Of a stretch of DNA of 64,000 nucleotides, positions 24,262 to 33,623 are shown one piece after another. A model generated the notes under the pieces. That model saw nothing but the letters and a program-made list of their open reading frames with translations, made no database searches and was not told the DNA's origin. How positions within the stretch are numbered: the first letter of the stretch is position 1; the number at the start of each line of letters is the position of its first letter. This DNA is from Alphaproteobacteria bacterium (GTDB taxonomy: Bacteria > Pseudomonadota > Alphaproteobacteria > Micropepsales > Micropepsaceae): assembly GCA_947474645.1 (NCBI GenBank), contig CANJJD010000008.1, forward strand, positions 1 through 64,000, read 5' to 3'. Both the position numbers and the translations under genes were made by a program.

Positions 24262-24870
24262 TTAGCCGATGAACTTCGCGACTTCCGCCCAACCGTGATA
24301 GATCATGTTCAGCGCCACATAGACCACGATCGCCAGGCCGACATAGGCGATCCAGCGATAGCGCTCCAGCAGCCTGGCGATATAGGTCGCCGCCGCGCCC
24401 ATCAGTGCCACCGACATCAACAACCCGATCACCAGCACGTCCAGGTGGTCGCGGGCCGCGCCGGCCACGGCCAGCACATTGTCCAGCGACATGGACAGGT
24501 CTGCGATCAGAATCTGAATGATGGCGCGCTTGACCGAGGCATTGGCGTCGATCGCCGGACCGGCATGTTCCTTGGCGGCGCCCGCAAGGTCCCGCCACAT
24601 CCGCCAGCACACCCACAAGAGCAGGATGCCGCCGGCCAGGGTCAGGCCAATGATGGCCAGAAGCTTGACCGCGACCGCCGCCATGGCGATGCGCAGGATC
24701 ACCGCCGCGGCCAGGCCCCAGAAGATCACCTTCTTGCGCATGTCCTTGGGCACGCGCGCCGCCGCCAGGCCGATGACCACGGCATTGTCGCCGGCCAGCA
24801 CCACGTCGATCATCAGGACTTGCATCAGGGCGACGAAGCCGCCGGGATCCAACAAGGTCAGGTGCATCAC
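24262..24870 (-). CDS. TerC-family integral membrane protein
   Basis: About 202 residues, five to six membrane helices. TerC signatures are the acidic pairs within helices, DVVLAGDNAVVIGLAAARVP (residues 22-41) and ILIADLSMSLDNVLAVAGAA (near 120). Members are linked to metal-ion handling, and YjbE-type ones to manganese export. The substrate here is not known. Start is either GTG at 24870, overlapping the TrmL stop by four bases, or the following ATG at 24867. The next gene upstream is trmL. Confidence 0.88.
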   Translation of the reverse strand: MMHLTLLDPGGFVALMQVLMIDVVLAGDNAVVIGLAAARVPKDMRKKVIFWGLAAAVILRIAMAAVAVKLLAIIGLTLAGGILLLWVCWRMWRDLAGAAKEHAGPAIDANASVKRAIIQILIADLSMSLDNVLAVAGAARDHLDVLVIGLLMSVALMGAAATYIARLLERYRWIAYVGLAIVVYVALNMIYHGWAEVAKFIG

Positions 24871-25352
24871 ATTCCCTCAGGCTTGGGAAACTGTCCGGTC
24901 TGGCGCAGCGCTTCCCCCAGCACCATCGCGGCGGACTGGGCGACATTCAAGGACCGAAGCCCCGCCAGCATGGGAATCACCAGCCGCGCATCGGCACAAT
25001 CGTGCACCTGCTGGGATACGCCTGCGCTTTCACGCCCCACCAGCAGGGTGTCGGTGGGGGCAAAATTGAAGGCGGTATAGGCCATGTCCCCCCGGGTGGT
25101 GAGCAGGACCAGCCTGCCATATCCATTTTCAGGCCCCTCCCGACGGAAATCGTCCTGGAATCGAGCCCAGGACTCATGGCGGCGGATATCGGCGCTTTTG
25201 AGGTAATCCATGCCCGCCCGGCGGAAATTGCGGTCCGACAGCAGAAATCCACAGGGCTCGATGATGTCGATCCCGACCCCCAGGCAGGCCCCCAGCCGCA
25301 TCAGCGACCCCGCATTTTGCGGGATATCGGGCTCATATAGCGCCAGACGCAC
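24867..25352 (-). CDS. trmL: tRNA (cytidine(34)-2'-O)-methyltransferase TrmL
   Basis: 161 residues, the length of the minimal SPOUT methyltransferase TrmL. It begins MRLALYEPDIPQNAGSLMRL. The C-terminal knot that binds SAM is visible as LLVGRESAGVSQQV near residue 102 and IPMLAGLRSLNVAQSAAMVL near 128. The enzyme 2'-O-methylates the wobble position of certain leucine tRNAs. It is coupled to the downstream TerC gene. The 230-base gap to petA holds both divergent promoters. Confidence 0.92.
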   Translation of the reverse strand: MRLALYEPDIPQNAGSLMRLGACLGVGIDIIEPCGFLLSDRNFRRAGMDYLKSADIRRHESWARFQDDFRREGPENGYGRLVLLTTRGDMAYTAFNFAPTDTLLVGRESAGVSQQVHDCADARLVIPMLAGLRSLNVAQSAAMVLGEALRQTGQFPKPEGM

Positions 25353-25582
25353 CCCAAACCTCCTGATTTGACCGGTCCCACGAATAAGTCGCGGACGGGA
25401 AAGGCATTTTCTGCGTCATCGTGCCGCAAGACCCTCGAAAACCGACTCTCTATTTTACCGGCCGAATGAACAAGCCATGGGGGGCTTTTGGCGCGTCACC
25501 GCGTCAGTACCTTACCCCCGCTTGTTTGTGGCAAGAGTTCGGCGTTTCTTCTTCCCCAGTTCAGATTCTAAGGGTGGACCCA

Positions 25583-26152
25583 GTGGCAGCTACGACGAGT
25601 GACGCGGGCACGCGACGCGACTTCATCTATGTGGCGTCAGCCTCGATCGGCGCGGTGGGCGCCGCCGCCATGGCCTGGCCCTTCATCGACCAGATGAATC
25701 CGAGCTCCGCGGCCCTGGCGCTGGGATCGATCGAAGTGGACCTGGCCGCCATCCAGCCCGGCCAGCAGGTGTTGGTGAAATGGCGCGGCCAGCCGCTGTT
25801 CGTGCGCCGCCGCACCCCGGCCGAGATCGCCTCCGCCAAGGCGGTGGACGTCGCCTCGCTGCCCGATGGCAATGCGCGCAACGCCAATGTCGCCGACAGC
25901 GCGCCCGCCACCGACGCCAACCGCGCCATCAAGCCGGAATGGCTGGTCGTGAAGGGCGTCTGCACCCATCTGGGCTGCACGCCCCAGGCGGCCACGCCGC
26001 AAATTCCGCAAGGCGAATATGGCGGCTGGCTGTGCCATTGCCATGGTTCGATGTACGACACGGCGGGACGCATCCGCAAAGGTCCGGCGCCCGAGAACCT
26101 GGCCGTGCCGCCTTACGCATTCCTGTCTGATACCCGCATCAAGGTCGGTTGA
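25583..26152 (+). CDS. petA: cytochrome bc1 complex Rieske iron-sulfur subunit
   Basis: About 189 residues from GTG 25583, which lies nine bases after TAAGG. GTG 25574 is also possible, and the much longer open frame upstream has no ribosome site. The N-terminus [20 protein letters not shown] is the twin-arginine-like membrane anchor of alphaproteobacterial Rieske proteins. The 2Fe-2S ligands are in CTHLGC and CHCHGS near residues 132 and 152. PPYAF closes the cluster-binding fold. It passes electrons from ubiquinol to cytochrome c1. First gene of petABC, 11 bases before petB. Confidence 0.96.
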   Translation: MAATTSDAGTRRDFIYVASASIGAVGAAAMAWPFIDQMNPSSAALALGSIEVDLAAIQPGQQVLVKWRGQPLFVRRRTPAEIASAKAVDVASLPDGNARNANVADSAPATDANRAIKPEWLVVKGVCTHLGCTPQAATPQIPQGEYGGWLCHCHGSMYDTAGRIRKGPAPENLAVPPYAFLSDTRIKVG

Positions 26153-26163
26153 GGAGAACAACT

Positions 26164-27420
26164 ATGTCTGGCCCTTCGACCTACAATCCCAAATCCGGTT
26201 TCGAGCGTTGGCTCGATGCCCGCCTGCCGTTGCCGCGCCTGATGCACGACACGATGAGCACCTTCCCCACGCCGCGTAACCTGAACATCTGGTACACCTT
26301 CGGCGGCATCCTCACTTTCTGCCTGGCTGTGCAGATCGTCACCGGCGTGGTGCTGGCGATGCATTATGTCGCCAATGCCAATCTCGCCTTCGACTCGGTC
26401 GAAGCCATCATGCGCGAGGTCAATTACGGCTGGCTGATCCGCTACATGCACTCCAACGGCGCGTCCATGTTCTTCCTGGCCGTCTATATCCACATGTTCC
26501 GCGGCCTGTATTACGGGTCCTACAAGAACCCGCGCGAGCTGATCTGGATCATCGGCGTTCTCATCTATCTCCTGATGATGGCCACCGCCTTCTTCGGTTA
26601 CGTCCTGCCCTGGGGCCAGATGTCCTTCTGGGGCGCCACCGTCATCACCAACCTGTTCAGCGCCATTCCGGTGGTGGGCAATTCCATCGCCACCTGGCTG
26701 TGGGGCGACTTCGCGGTGGGCGACGCCACCCTGAACCGCTTCTTCTCGCTGCACTATCTATTGCCGTTCATCATCTCCGGCGTTGTGGGGCTCCACATCT
26801 GGGCGCTGCATGTGCCGGGCAACAACAACCCGCTGGGCATCGACGTGAAGAGCCCGCAGGACACGGTGCCGTTCCATCCCTATTACACCGTCAAAGACGC
26901 CTTCTACCTGGTCTGCTTCATCATCCTCTTCGCGGCGTTTGTCTTTTATTCGCCCGACTTCTTCGGCAGCCCGGACAATTACCAGCCGGCCAATCCCCTG
27001 GTGACACCGCCCGACATCGTGCCGGAATGGTACCTGCTGCCCTTCTACGCCATGCTGCGTTCCATCCCGAACAAGCTGCTGGGCGTGATCGTGATGGGCG
27101 GTGCCATCGTCACCCTGGTGTTCATCCCGTGGCTGGACACATCCCGCGTGCGCTCCTGCCGCTTCCGCCCGCTGATGAAGCAGTTCTTCTGGGCCTTCGC
27201 GGTGGCCTGCCTGCTGCTGGGCTATTGCGGCGCCCAGAGCGTGGATGCGGAACGCTTCGGCGTGCCGCTGGTGTGGGTGGCCCGCATCGCCTCGCTTTAC
27301 TACTTCGCCTTCTTCTGGCTGATCATGCCGGTTATCGGCCTGATCGAGACGCCCAAGAAGCTTCCCGCTTCCATCGCGCAATCCGTGCTCGGCGATAACG
27401 CCGCCACTCCGGCCGAATGA
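26164..27420 (+). CDS. petB: cytochrome b of the bc1 complex
   Basis: 418 residues with eight to nine membrane helices. The two histidine pairs for haems bL and bH lie in the second and fourth helices ([20 protein letters not shown] and [18 protein letters not shown]). The quinol-oxidation loop PEWY is in [14 protein letters not shown] near residue 285. Start ATG 26164 follows GAGGAG. The stop is within ATGA shared with petC. It carries the quinol oxidation and quinone reduction sites. Confidence 0.97.
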   Translation: MSGPSTYNPKSGFERWLDARLPLPRLMHDTMSTFPTPRNLNIWYTFGGILTFCLAVQIVTGVVLAMHYVANANLAFDSVEAIMREVNYGWLIRYMHSNGASMFFLAVYIHMFRGLYYGSYKNPRELIWIIGVLIYLLMMATAFFGYVLPWGQMSFWGATVITNLFSAIPVVGNSIATWLWGDFAVGDATLNRFFSLHYLLPFIISGVVGLHIWALHVPGNNNPLGIDVKSPQDTVPFHPYYTVKDAFYLVCFIILFAAFVFYSPDFFGSPDNYQPANPLVTPPDIVPEWYLLPFYAMLRSIPNKLLGVIVMGGAIVTLVFIPWLDTSRVRSCRFRPLMKQFFWAFAVACLLLGYCGAQSVDAERFGVPLVWVARIASLYYFAFFWLIMPVIGLIETPKKLPASIAQSVLGDNAATPAE

Positions 27421-28247
27421 GAATGACCATGCAACTGAAGACACATGCTTCTCGTTTGGCTCTCGGTTTGGCGCTTGGTTCGGCGCTGCTGGCCGGCTCG
27501 GCCTATGCCGAAGGCACGGACACCAAGCGGCACCATCCCAAGGACGAGAAGTTCTCGTTCGAAGGCCCCTTCGGCACCTATGACCGCGGCGAGTTGCAGC
27601 GGGGCTATCAGGTCTACAAGGAAGTCTGCGCCGCCTGCCACGCCGCCAACCACCTGTCGTTCCACAATCTGGATGAGCCGGGCGGACCGGAATTCAGCGA
27701 AGCCCAGGCCAAGGCGCTGGCCAACGCCGTCAGGATCCAGGCCGAGCCCAACGACAAGGGCGAAACCACCGACGACAAGGGCGTCCCCCTGATGCGGCCC
27801 GGCACCCTGGCCGATCACTTCCCCGCACCTTACGCCAACGAGAACGCGGCCCGCGCCAACAACAGCGGCGCCCTTCCGCCCGACCTGTCCATGCTCGTCA
27901 AGGCGCGCGAAGGCGGCGCGCAATATGTCTATTCCATCCTGACCGGCTTCCATGAAAAGCCGCCGGCCGGCTTCAAGCTGGCGGAAGGCAAGTACTTCAA
28001 TCCCTATTTCGAGGGCTGGAACATCTCCATGCCGCCGCCGCTCACCAACAATGGCGTGAGCTATTCGGACGGCACCAAAGCCACCATCGAACAGCAGGCC
28101 CATGACGTGACCACCTTCCTGGCCTGGGCCAGCGAGCCCAAGATGGAAGAGCGCAAGCGCTTCGGCTTCGGCGCCATGGTGTTCCTGATCATGCTGGCCG
28201 GCGTCCTGTTCATGGCCTACCGCAAGCTCTGGAAAGACCAGCATTAG
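27417..28247 (+). CDS. petC: cytochrome c1
   Basis: Up to 276 residues. There are three in-frame ATGs (27417, 27423, 27429), the first overlapping the petB stop. A signal peptide ends at SAYAEGTD. The haem is bound at [13 protein letters not shown] near residue 70, and the axial methionine is in [10 protein letters not shown] near 203. The C-terminal membrane anchor is [20 protein letters not shown]. The protein accepts electrons from the Rieske centre and hands them to soluble or membrane cytochrome c. Last gene of the operon. Confidence 0.96.
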   Translation: MRMTMQLKTHASRLALGLALGSALLAGSAYAEGTDTKRHHPKDEKFSFEGPFGTYDRGELQRGYQVYKEVCAACHAANHLSFHNLDEPGGPEFSEAQAKALANAVRIQAEPNDKGETTDDKGVPLMRPGTLADHFPAPYANENAARANNSGALPPDLSMLVKAREGGAQYVYSILTGFHEKPPAGFKLAEGKYFNPYFEGWNISMPPPLTNNGVSYSDGTKATIEQQAHDVTTFLAWASEPKMEERKRFGFGAMVFLIMLAGVLFMAYRKLWKDQH

Positions 28248-28290
28248 CTGTCATAAATCGGAGGGCATTGCCCCCCGGACCTAGCGTGAT

Positions 28291-28324
28291 AAAAGGGCGC
28301 TCCCCATCAGGAAGCGCCCTTTTT
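28291..28324 (+). terminator. rho-independent terminator after petABC
   Basis: AAAAGGGCGCT (28291-28301) pairs with AGCGCCCTTTT (28313-28323), with a closing CC/GG in the loop, and continues into T. It lies 44 bases after the petC stop and ends 2 bases before the mtnP ATG, so mtnP needs its own promoter or read-through. Confidence 0.9.
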
Positions 28325-28325
28325 C

Positions 28326-29204
28326 ATGACCAAAACCGTGCTCGGGATCATCGGCGGCTCCGGCGTCTATCAGATTGACGGCCTGGAGAATGCCAAATGG
28401 CAAACGGTCAAAAGCCCCTGGGGGGAGCCGTCGGACCAGCTTCTGACCGGCACCTATGCCGGCGTGGACCTGGTGTTCCTGCCGCGCCATGGCCGCGGCC
28501 ATGTCCAGACCCCCAGCAGCATCAACTACCGCGCCAATATCGATGCCCTGAAGCGCATCGGCGTCACCGATGTGATCAGCGTCTCGGCCTGCGGATCGCT
28601 GAAGGAAGAATTGCCCCCCGGCACCTTCGTGATGGCCGACCAGTTCATCGACCGCACCTTTGCGCGCGAGAAAAGCTTTTTCGGCCCCGGCTTTGTCGCC
28701 CATGTGCCGATGGCCCACCCGGTCTGTCCGCATCTATCCGGCGCCCTGACCCTGGCGGCGCGGGAACAGAAGATCGATCACAGCGAAGGCGGTACTTACA
28801 TCTGCATGGAGGGGCCGCAATTCTCCACCCGCGCCGAAAGCTTCCTCTATCGCAGTTGGGATTGCAGTGTGATCGGCATGACCGCCATGCCCGAAGCCAA
28901 GCTGGCCCGCGAGGCAGAGCTGCCTTACGCCATTGTCGGCATGGTGACCGACTATGATTGCTGGCACGACGATCACGACTCGGTGACGGTGGATGCGGTG
29001 ATCAAGGTGATGACCCAGAACGCCGCCAATGCGCGGCGGCTGATTCAGGCGGTGGCGCCCAAGCTGGGGCCGGAGCGCAAATCCTGCCCGCTGGGGGTGG
29101 AAACCATGCTGGACATGGCGCTGATCACCGCCCCGGAAAAACGCGATCCCGCGATGATGGCGAAACTCGATGCGGTCGCCGGCCGCGTTCTCAAAAAGGC
29201 CTGA
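28326..29204 (+). CDS. mtnP: S-methyl-5'-thioadenosine phosphorylase
   Basis: 292 residues. MtnP splits methylthioadenosine (a by-product of polyamine and autoinducer synthesis) with phosphate into adenine and methylthioribose-1-phosphate. Motifs are [20 protein letters not shown] at the N-terminus, [19 protein letters not shown] near residue 55, [18 protein letters not shown] near 82, the substrate-binding [12 protein letters not shown] near 160, and [19 protein letters not shown] near 182. TDYDCW follows near 212. It begins the mtnP-apt-GST-mtnA unit. Apt follows after 4 bases and would recycle the adenine released. Confidence 0.95.
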   Translation: MTKTVLGIIGGSGVYQIDGLENAKWQTVKSPWGEPSDQLLTGTYAGVDLVFLPRHGRGHVQTPSSINYRANIDALKRIGVTDVISVSACGSLKEELPPGTFVMADQFIDRTFAREKSFFGPGFVAHVPMAHPVCPHLSGALTLAAREQKIDHSEGGTYICMEGPQFSTRAESFLYRSWDCSVIGMTAMPEAKLAREAELPYAIVGMVTDYDCWHDDHDSVTVDAVIKVMTQNAANARRLIQAVAPKLGPERKSCPLGVETMLDMALITAPEKRDPAMMAKLDAVAGRVLKKA

Positions 29205-29208
29205 TCCC

Positions 29209-29736
29209 ATGGACTATAAAGACGCCATCCGCACCATTCCCGACTATCCCAAGCCGGGCATCATGTTCCGCGACATCACCACCCTGCTGGGCAACCCGCG
29301 CGCCTTCCGCCGCGCGGTGGACGAGATGGTGCAGCCCTATGCCGGCCTGAAGATCGACAAGGTGGCGGGGCTGGAAGCGCGCGGCTTCATCCTGGGCGGG
29401 GCGGTGGCGCACCAGCTTTCGGTGGGTTTCATTCCGGTGCGCAAGAAGGGCAAGCTGCCCCACACTGTGATCGGCGAGGATTACGACCTGGAATATGGCC
29501 GCGACCGCATCGAGATTCATATTGACGCTCTGGAAAAAGGCGAGCGCATCTTGCTGGTGGACGACCTGATCGCCACCGGCGGCACCGCCTTTGCCGGCAT
29601 CCGGCTGCTGGAGCGGGCCGGCGCCAATATCGTGGGCTGTTCCTTTGTCATCGACTTGCCGGAACTGGGCGGCGCCGACAAGCTGCGCGCCATCGGCAAG
29701 CCGGTAACGGCGCTGGTCGCCTTCGAGGGACACTAA
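29209..29736 (+). CDS. apt: adenine phosphoribosyltransferase
   Basis: 175 residues, standard length. It turns adenine and PRPP into AMP. Visible are [20 protein letters not shown] near residue 20, [12 protein letters not shown] near 60, and the PRPP motif [14 protein letters not shown] near 117-130. Start ATG 29209 ([20 protein letters not shown]) is chosen because the fold starts there. It lies 4 bases after mtnP, matching the need to salvage the adenine that mtnP produces. Confidence 0.95.
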   Translation: MDYKDAIRTIPDYPKPGIMFRDITTLLGNPRAFRRAVDEMVQPYAGLKIDKVAGLEARGFILGGAVAHQLSVGFIPVRKKGKLPHTVIGEDYDLEYGRDRIEIHIDALEKGERILLVDDLIATGGTAFAGIRLLERAGANIVGCSFVIDLPELGGADKLRAIGKPVTALVAFEGH

Positions 29737-30333
29737 GTGAAACTCTACGGCAACGCGGCCTCGCCTTTCGCGCGCAAGTGCCGCGTGATCGCCCATGAGC
29801 TGAATATCAAGTTGGAAGAAGTCCGCACCCTGCCGATGCAGGAGCCGGAGTTCCGCAAGCTCAATCCCCTGGGCAAAATCCCGGCACTGCTGCTGGACGA
29901 TGGCTCGGTGCTGATCGATTCCCCGGTGATCTGCGAGTATCTGAACTATAGCGGCGGCGGGAAATTCTTCCCCGGCGTCAGCGTCTGGAAGCAGAAGACC
30001 GGTCATTGGAAGGCGCTGGGCCTGCAGGCGCTGGGCGACGGCATTGCCGATGCGGCAGTGGCTTTCATCATCCTGGGCCGGGAAAACCCGGTGCCGGAAA
30101 CCGCGAGGCTGCGCCAGATGGAAACCGTGCTGGCGGCACTGGATGCGTTGGAGCGGGTGAAGTTCGCCGCGGAACCCACCATCGGCGAAGTCACGGTCGC
30201 CTGCGCCCTGGGATATTTGGAGTTCCGCCTGCCGGACCTTGATTGGAAGGCAACCCGTCCCAATCTATCGGCCTGGTACGCAACGTTCAGCGAACGTCCC
30301 TCCATGAAAGCCACGGTTGCCGCCGCACCATGA
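29737..30333 (+). CDS. glutathione S-transferase-family protein
   Basis: 198 residues, start GTG 29737 directly after the apt TAA. The thioredoxin-fold N-terminal domain is [20 protein letters not shown], with the cis-proline region [20 protein letters not shown] near residue 47-66. The all-alpha domain follows ([20 protein letters not shown]). The catalytic residue may be Ser9 (ASPFARK). It is locked into the operon: zero bases to apt and a four-base overlap with mtnA. A role in handling a reactive thio-aldehyde or other toxic intermediate of MTA salvage is possible but only inferred. Confidence 0.85.
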   Translation: MKLYGNAASPFARKCRVIAHELNIKLEEVRTLPMQEPEFRKLNPLGKIPALLLDDGSVLIDSPVICEYLNYSGGGKFFPGVSVWKQKTGHWKALGLQALGDGIADAAVAFIILGRENPVPETARLRQMETVLAALDALERVKFAAEPTIGEVTVACALGYLEFRLPDLDWKATRPNLSAWYATFSERPSMKATVAAAP

Positions 30334-31409
30334 AGATCAATGGACAGCATTACCGTTCCGTCTGGCCGATCGGTGAGGATGCCTTCGGCATCATCGATCA
30401 GACCAAGCTGCCGCATGAATTCGCCACCCTGACCCTGCGCAACGCCGAAGCGGCGGCGCATGCCATCATCACCATGCAGACGCGCGGCGCGCCGCTGATC
30501 GGCGCGGTGGGAGCGTATGGCTTGGCGCTGGCGGTGCGCGAAGACTCGTCGGATGAGCACCTCACCAAGGTGCATGACATGCTGGCCGAAACCCGACCGA
30601 CCGCGATCAACCTGCGCTGGGCGCTGAAGCGCATGCGCGATGCGCTGCTGAACCAGCCGCACGACAAGCGCGCCGCCCTGGCCTGGAAGGAAGCCGCCGC
30701 CATTGCCGACGAAGATGTCGCTATGAGCGAAGCCATCGGCAAGAACGGCTTGAAGATCATCCGCGAAATCGCCGCGAAGAAACCGGGTAAGACCGTCAAC
30801 ATCCTCACCCATTGCAATGCCGGCTGGCTGGCGACGGTGGATTACGGCACGGCGCTTGCGCCGATCTACCTGGCGCATGACGACGGCATTCCGCTGCATG
30901 TCTGGGTGGACGAGACCCGGCCGCGCAACCAGGGCGCCTCGCTCACCGCCTTCGAGCTGGGCAGCCATGGCGTGCATCACACCATCCTGGCCGACAATGC
31001 CGGCGGCCATTACATGCAGGCCGGCCAGGTGGACATGGTGATCGTGGGCACCGACCGCGTCACCGCCAATGGCGATGTCGCCAACAAGATCGGCACCTAT
31101 CTGAAGGCGCTGGCGGCCAAGGACAATGACGTGCCCTTCTACGTGGCGCTGCCCAGTTCCACCATCGACTGGACGCTGGAGAACGGCCGCGACATTCCCA
31201 TCGAGGAGCGCAGCCAGGACGAAGTGCTGAAAATGTCCGGCCGCCTTCCCGACGGTTCCGTGGCCATGGTGGAAATTGCCGCGCCGGGTTCCGGCGCCGC
31301 CAATCCCGGTTTCGACGTGACCCCGGCGCGGTTGGTGACCGGCCTGATCACCGAACGCGGCACTTGCGCCGCCACCCCCGAAGGCTTACGCAGCCTTTTT
31401 CCGAAGTAG
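30330..31409 (+). CDS. mtnA: S-methyl-5-thioribose-1-phosphate isomerase
   Basis: 359 residues. MtnA isomerises methylthioribose-1-phosphate to methylthioribulose-1-phosphate. Family motifs are [11 protein letters not shown] near residue 18, [20 protein letters not shown] near 48, [20 protein letters not shown] with the catalytic cysteine near 156, [20 protein letters not shown] near 190, [20 protein letters not shown] with the catalytic aspartate near 235, and [12 protein letters not shown] near 270. ATG 30330 overlaps the GST stop. No mtnB, mtnC, mtnD or mtnK is present nearby. Confidence 0.95.
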   Translation: MKINGQHYRSVWPIGEDAFGIIDQTKLPHEFATLTLRNAEAAAHAIITMQTRGAPLIGAVGAYGLALAVREDSSDEHLTKVHDMLAETRPTAINLRWALKRMRDALLNQPHDKRAALAWKEAAAIADEDVAMSEAIGKNGLKIIREIAAKKPGKTVNILTHCNAGWLATVDYGTALAPIYLAHDDGIPLHVWVDETRPRNQGASLTAFELGSHGVHHTILADNAGGHYMQAGQVDMVIVGTDRVTANGDVANKIGTYLKALAAKDNDVPFYVALPSSTIDWTLENGRDIPIEERSQDEVLKMSGRLPDGSVAMVEIAAPGSGAANPGFDVTPARLVTGLITERGTCAATPEGLRSLFPK

Positions 31410-31453
31410 CCCGGCCTCAAGTAGCGAAGCGGTAGGCCATTGGAGAAGTCCCA

Positions 31454-33511
31454 ATGAAGAGCGGTTGGTCCGACAAAGACGCCCAGGAATTCGTCACCCG
31501 TTACGCCCCCAAGGGCGTCAACGAAGACCTGGCGGTGCGCACCTACACCACGCGCCTGTTGGGCAGCGATCCCAAGATGGTGCTGCATGGCGGCGGCAAC
31601 ACCTCGGTCAAGACCAGGATCAAGGACCAGTTGGGCGAAGACGTGGACGTGATCTGCATCAAGGGCTCGGGCTGGGACATGGGCGTGATCGAGCCGGTGG
31701 GCCTTCCGGCCGTGCGGCTGGAACCGCTGCGCAAGTTGCGCAAGCTGGACAAGCTGTCCGACGAGGACATGGTCAACTACCAGCGCATCAACCTGCTGGA
31801 TTCCACCGCGCCCAATCCGTCGGTGGAAACCCTGCTGCACGCCTTCCTGCCGCACAAGTTCATCGACCATGTCCATTCCACCGCCGTGCTGGCGCTGACC
31901 GACCAGCCCGACAACAAGGCGCTGGTGCAGGAAGTCTATGGCGACCGCGTCGCCTATGTGCCCTACACGATTCCGGGCTTCGCCTTGGCCAAGGCCGTGG
32001 CCGAGGTGTTCGACAAGCATCCCAAGGCGGAAGGCTTGATCCTGTTGCAGCATGGCATCTTCACCATGGGCGACACGGCCGAGCAGGCCTATTCGCGCAT
32101 GATCGAGTTCGTCACCATGGCGGAAGAGCGGTTGAAGCTGCAGCGCAAGACCATCGTGGCGGCCAAGCTGCCGTCCAATCTTGCTTCGGTGCCGCAGATC
32201 GCGCCCATCCTGCGCGGCGCGGTGGCAATCGAGAAGAACGCCACGGCCGGCACCGCCAAGCGCCAGTTGCTGGATTTCCGCACCAATCCACAGATCCTCG
32301 CCTATGTGAACGGCGCCGAGCTGTCGCGCTACAGCCAGGTCGGCGTGGTGACACCCGACCACACCATCCGCACCAAGAACTGGCCGGTGATCGTGCCGGC
32401 GCCGGAAGCCGGCAAGCTGGACCAATGGAAGAAAGACGTGGAGGAGGCGGTGGCGGCTTACGTCGCCCGCTATCACCGCTACTTCGAGGACAACAACGCC
32501 AAGAGCGCGGTGAAGAAAAAGGAACTGGACCCGCTGCCGCGCGTCATCCTGGTGCCGGGCCTGGGCATGTTCGGCGTGGGCGGTTCGGCCAAGGACGCCG
32601 CCATCGCCGCCGACATCGCCGAGAATGCGGTGGCCGTCATCACCGACGCCGAGGCGATGGGCGAATATCGCAGCATCAGCGAATTCGACATGTTCGAAGT
32701 GGAATACTGGTCGCTGGAACAGGCCAAGCTGGGCAAGTCCAATGAAAAGTCTCTGGCCCGCCAGGTGGCGGTGATCACCGGTGGCGGTTCGGGCATCGGC
32801 GCCGCCACGGCGCGCGCCATGGCCAAGGAAGGCACCGAAGTCGCCGTGCTGGACCGCGACTTGGGTGCGGCTCAGGCCGTGGCCAAGAAGATCGGCGGCA
32901 AGGCGCTGCCGGTGGAATGTGACGTCACGAGTGCGCAAAGCGTGCGCGCGGCCTTCGATGCCGTGGTCTCGGCCTTTGGCGGCGTGGATATCGTGGTCTC
33001 CAATGCGGGCGCGGCCTGGCAGGGCACCATCGGCACGGTGGACGACGAAATCCTGCGCAAATCCTTCGAACTGAATTTCTGGGCCCACCAGGCGGTGGCG
33101 CAGCACGCCACCCGCATTATGCAGGCGCAGGGCACCTTCGGCTGCCTGTTGTTCAACACCTCGAAGCAGGCGGTCAATCCGGGCAAGGATTTCGGACCCT
33201 ATGGCCTGCCCAAGGCGGCGACCCTGTTCCTGGTCAAGCAATACGCCCTGGATCACGGCAAGGACGGCATCCGCGCCAATGCGGTCAATGCCGACCGCAT
33301 CCGCTCCGGCTTGCTCACCGATGACATGGTGGCGGCGCGCTCCAAGGCGCGCGGCGTGTCCGAGACCGACTATATGAGCGGCAACCTGCTCAAGCGGGAA
33401 GTGACGGCGGAAGACGTGGCCGATGCCTTTGTCTATCTCGCCACCGCCACCAAGACCACGGCGGCGGTCGTCACCGTGGACGGCGGCAATATCGAAGCGT
33501 CGATGCGCTAA
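31454..33511 (+). CDS. bifunctional class II aldolase / short-chain dehydrogenase
   Basis: 685 residues, two domains. The N-terminal part (about 25-330) is a class II aldolase/adducin domain: MVLHGGGNTSVKTRI near 36, the zinc-binding HVH in FIDHVHSTAVLALTDQ near 138, and a further ligand in LILLQHGIFTMGDTAEQAYS near 196. The C-terminal SDR (about 435-685) has VITGGGSGIGAATARAM for NAD(P), VSNAG, catalytic YGLPK and a final TVDGGNIEASMR. The closest known architecture is the rhamnulose-1-phosphate aldolase/lactaldehyde dehydrogenase fusion (RhaD/RhaE-W type). Position 44 bases behind mtnA suggests instead that it splits methylthioribulose-1-phosphate into DHAP and methylthioacetaldehyde, with the SDR oxidising or reducing that aldehyde. 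This substrate assignment is inference. Confidence 0.85.
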   Translation: MKSGWSDKDAQEFVTRYAPKGVNEDLAVRTYTTRLLGSDPKMVLHGGGNTSVKTRIKDQLGEDVDVICIKGSGWDMGVIEPVGLPAVRLEPLRKLRKLDKLSDEDMVNYQRINLLDSTAPNPSVETLLHAFLPHKFIDHVHSTAVLALTDQPDNKALVQEVYGDRVAYVPYTIPGFALAKAVAEVFDKHPKAEGLILLQHGIFTMGDTAEQAYSRMIEFVTMAEERLKLQRKTIVAAKLPSNLASVPQIAPILRGAVAIEKNATAGTAKRQLLDFRTNPQILAYVNGAELSRYSQVGVVTPDHTIRTKNWPVIVPAPEAGKLDQWKKDVEEAVAAYVARYHRYFEDNNAKSAVKKKELDPLPRVILVPGLGMFGVGGSAKDAAIAADIAENAVAVITDAEAMGEYRSISEFDMFEVEYWSLEQAKLGKSNEKSLARQVAVITGGGSGIGAATARAMAKEGTEVAVLDRDLGAAQAVAKKIGGKALPVECDVTSAQSVRAAFDAVVSAFGGVDIVVSNAGAAWQGTIGTVDDEILRKSFELNFWAHQAVAQHATRIMQAQGTFGCLLFNTSKQAVNPGKDFGPYGLPKAATLFLVKQYALDHGKDGIRANAVNADRIRSGLLTDDMVAARSKARGVSETDYMSGNLLKREVTAEDVADAFVYLATATKTTAAVVTVDGGNIEASMR

Positions 33512-33518
33512 CTTTGAT

Positions 33519-33616
33519 GTCATGGCCCGCAAATGCGGGCCATCCAGACGAAGAGAGTCTCATACGGCGCGTGGACACGCGCCGACTGGATGGCCCGGTC
33601 AAGCCGGGCCATGACA
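33519..33616. repeat. nested palindromic repeat element
   Basis: The outer arms TGTCATGGCCCG (33519-) and CGGGCCATGACA (-33616) are exact complements. Inside lie three further hairpins: TGGCCCGC/GCGGGCCA, CGGCGCGT/ACGCGCCG and TGGCCCGG/CCGGGCCA. It fills the space between the convergent aldolase and ychF genes. The right-hand 28 bases recur at 60022-60053. It resembles a short mobile or REP-type element and may act as a bidirectional terminator. Confidence 0.8.
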
Positions 33617-33623
33617 GGAGGGG

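Noticed and set aside
25421-25582. Longer N-terminus for the Rieske protein
   Set aside because: No ribosome site is present and the extra residues do not resemble the family. The membrane-anchor sequence starts after GTG 25583.
31139-33532. 797-codon minus-strand open frame opposite the aldolase/SDR gene
   Set aside because: Shadow frame. The plus strand carries catalytic motifs of both domains.
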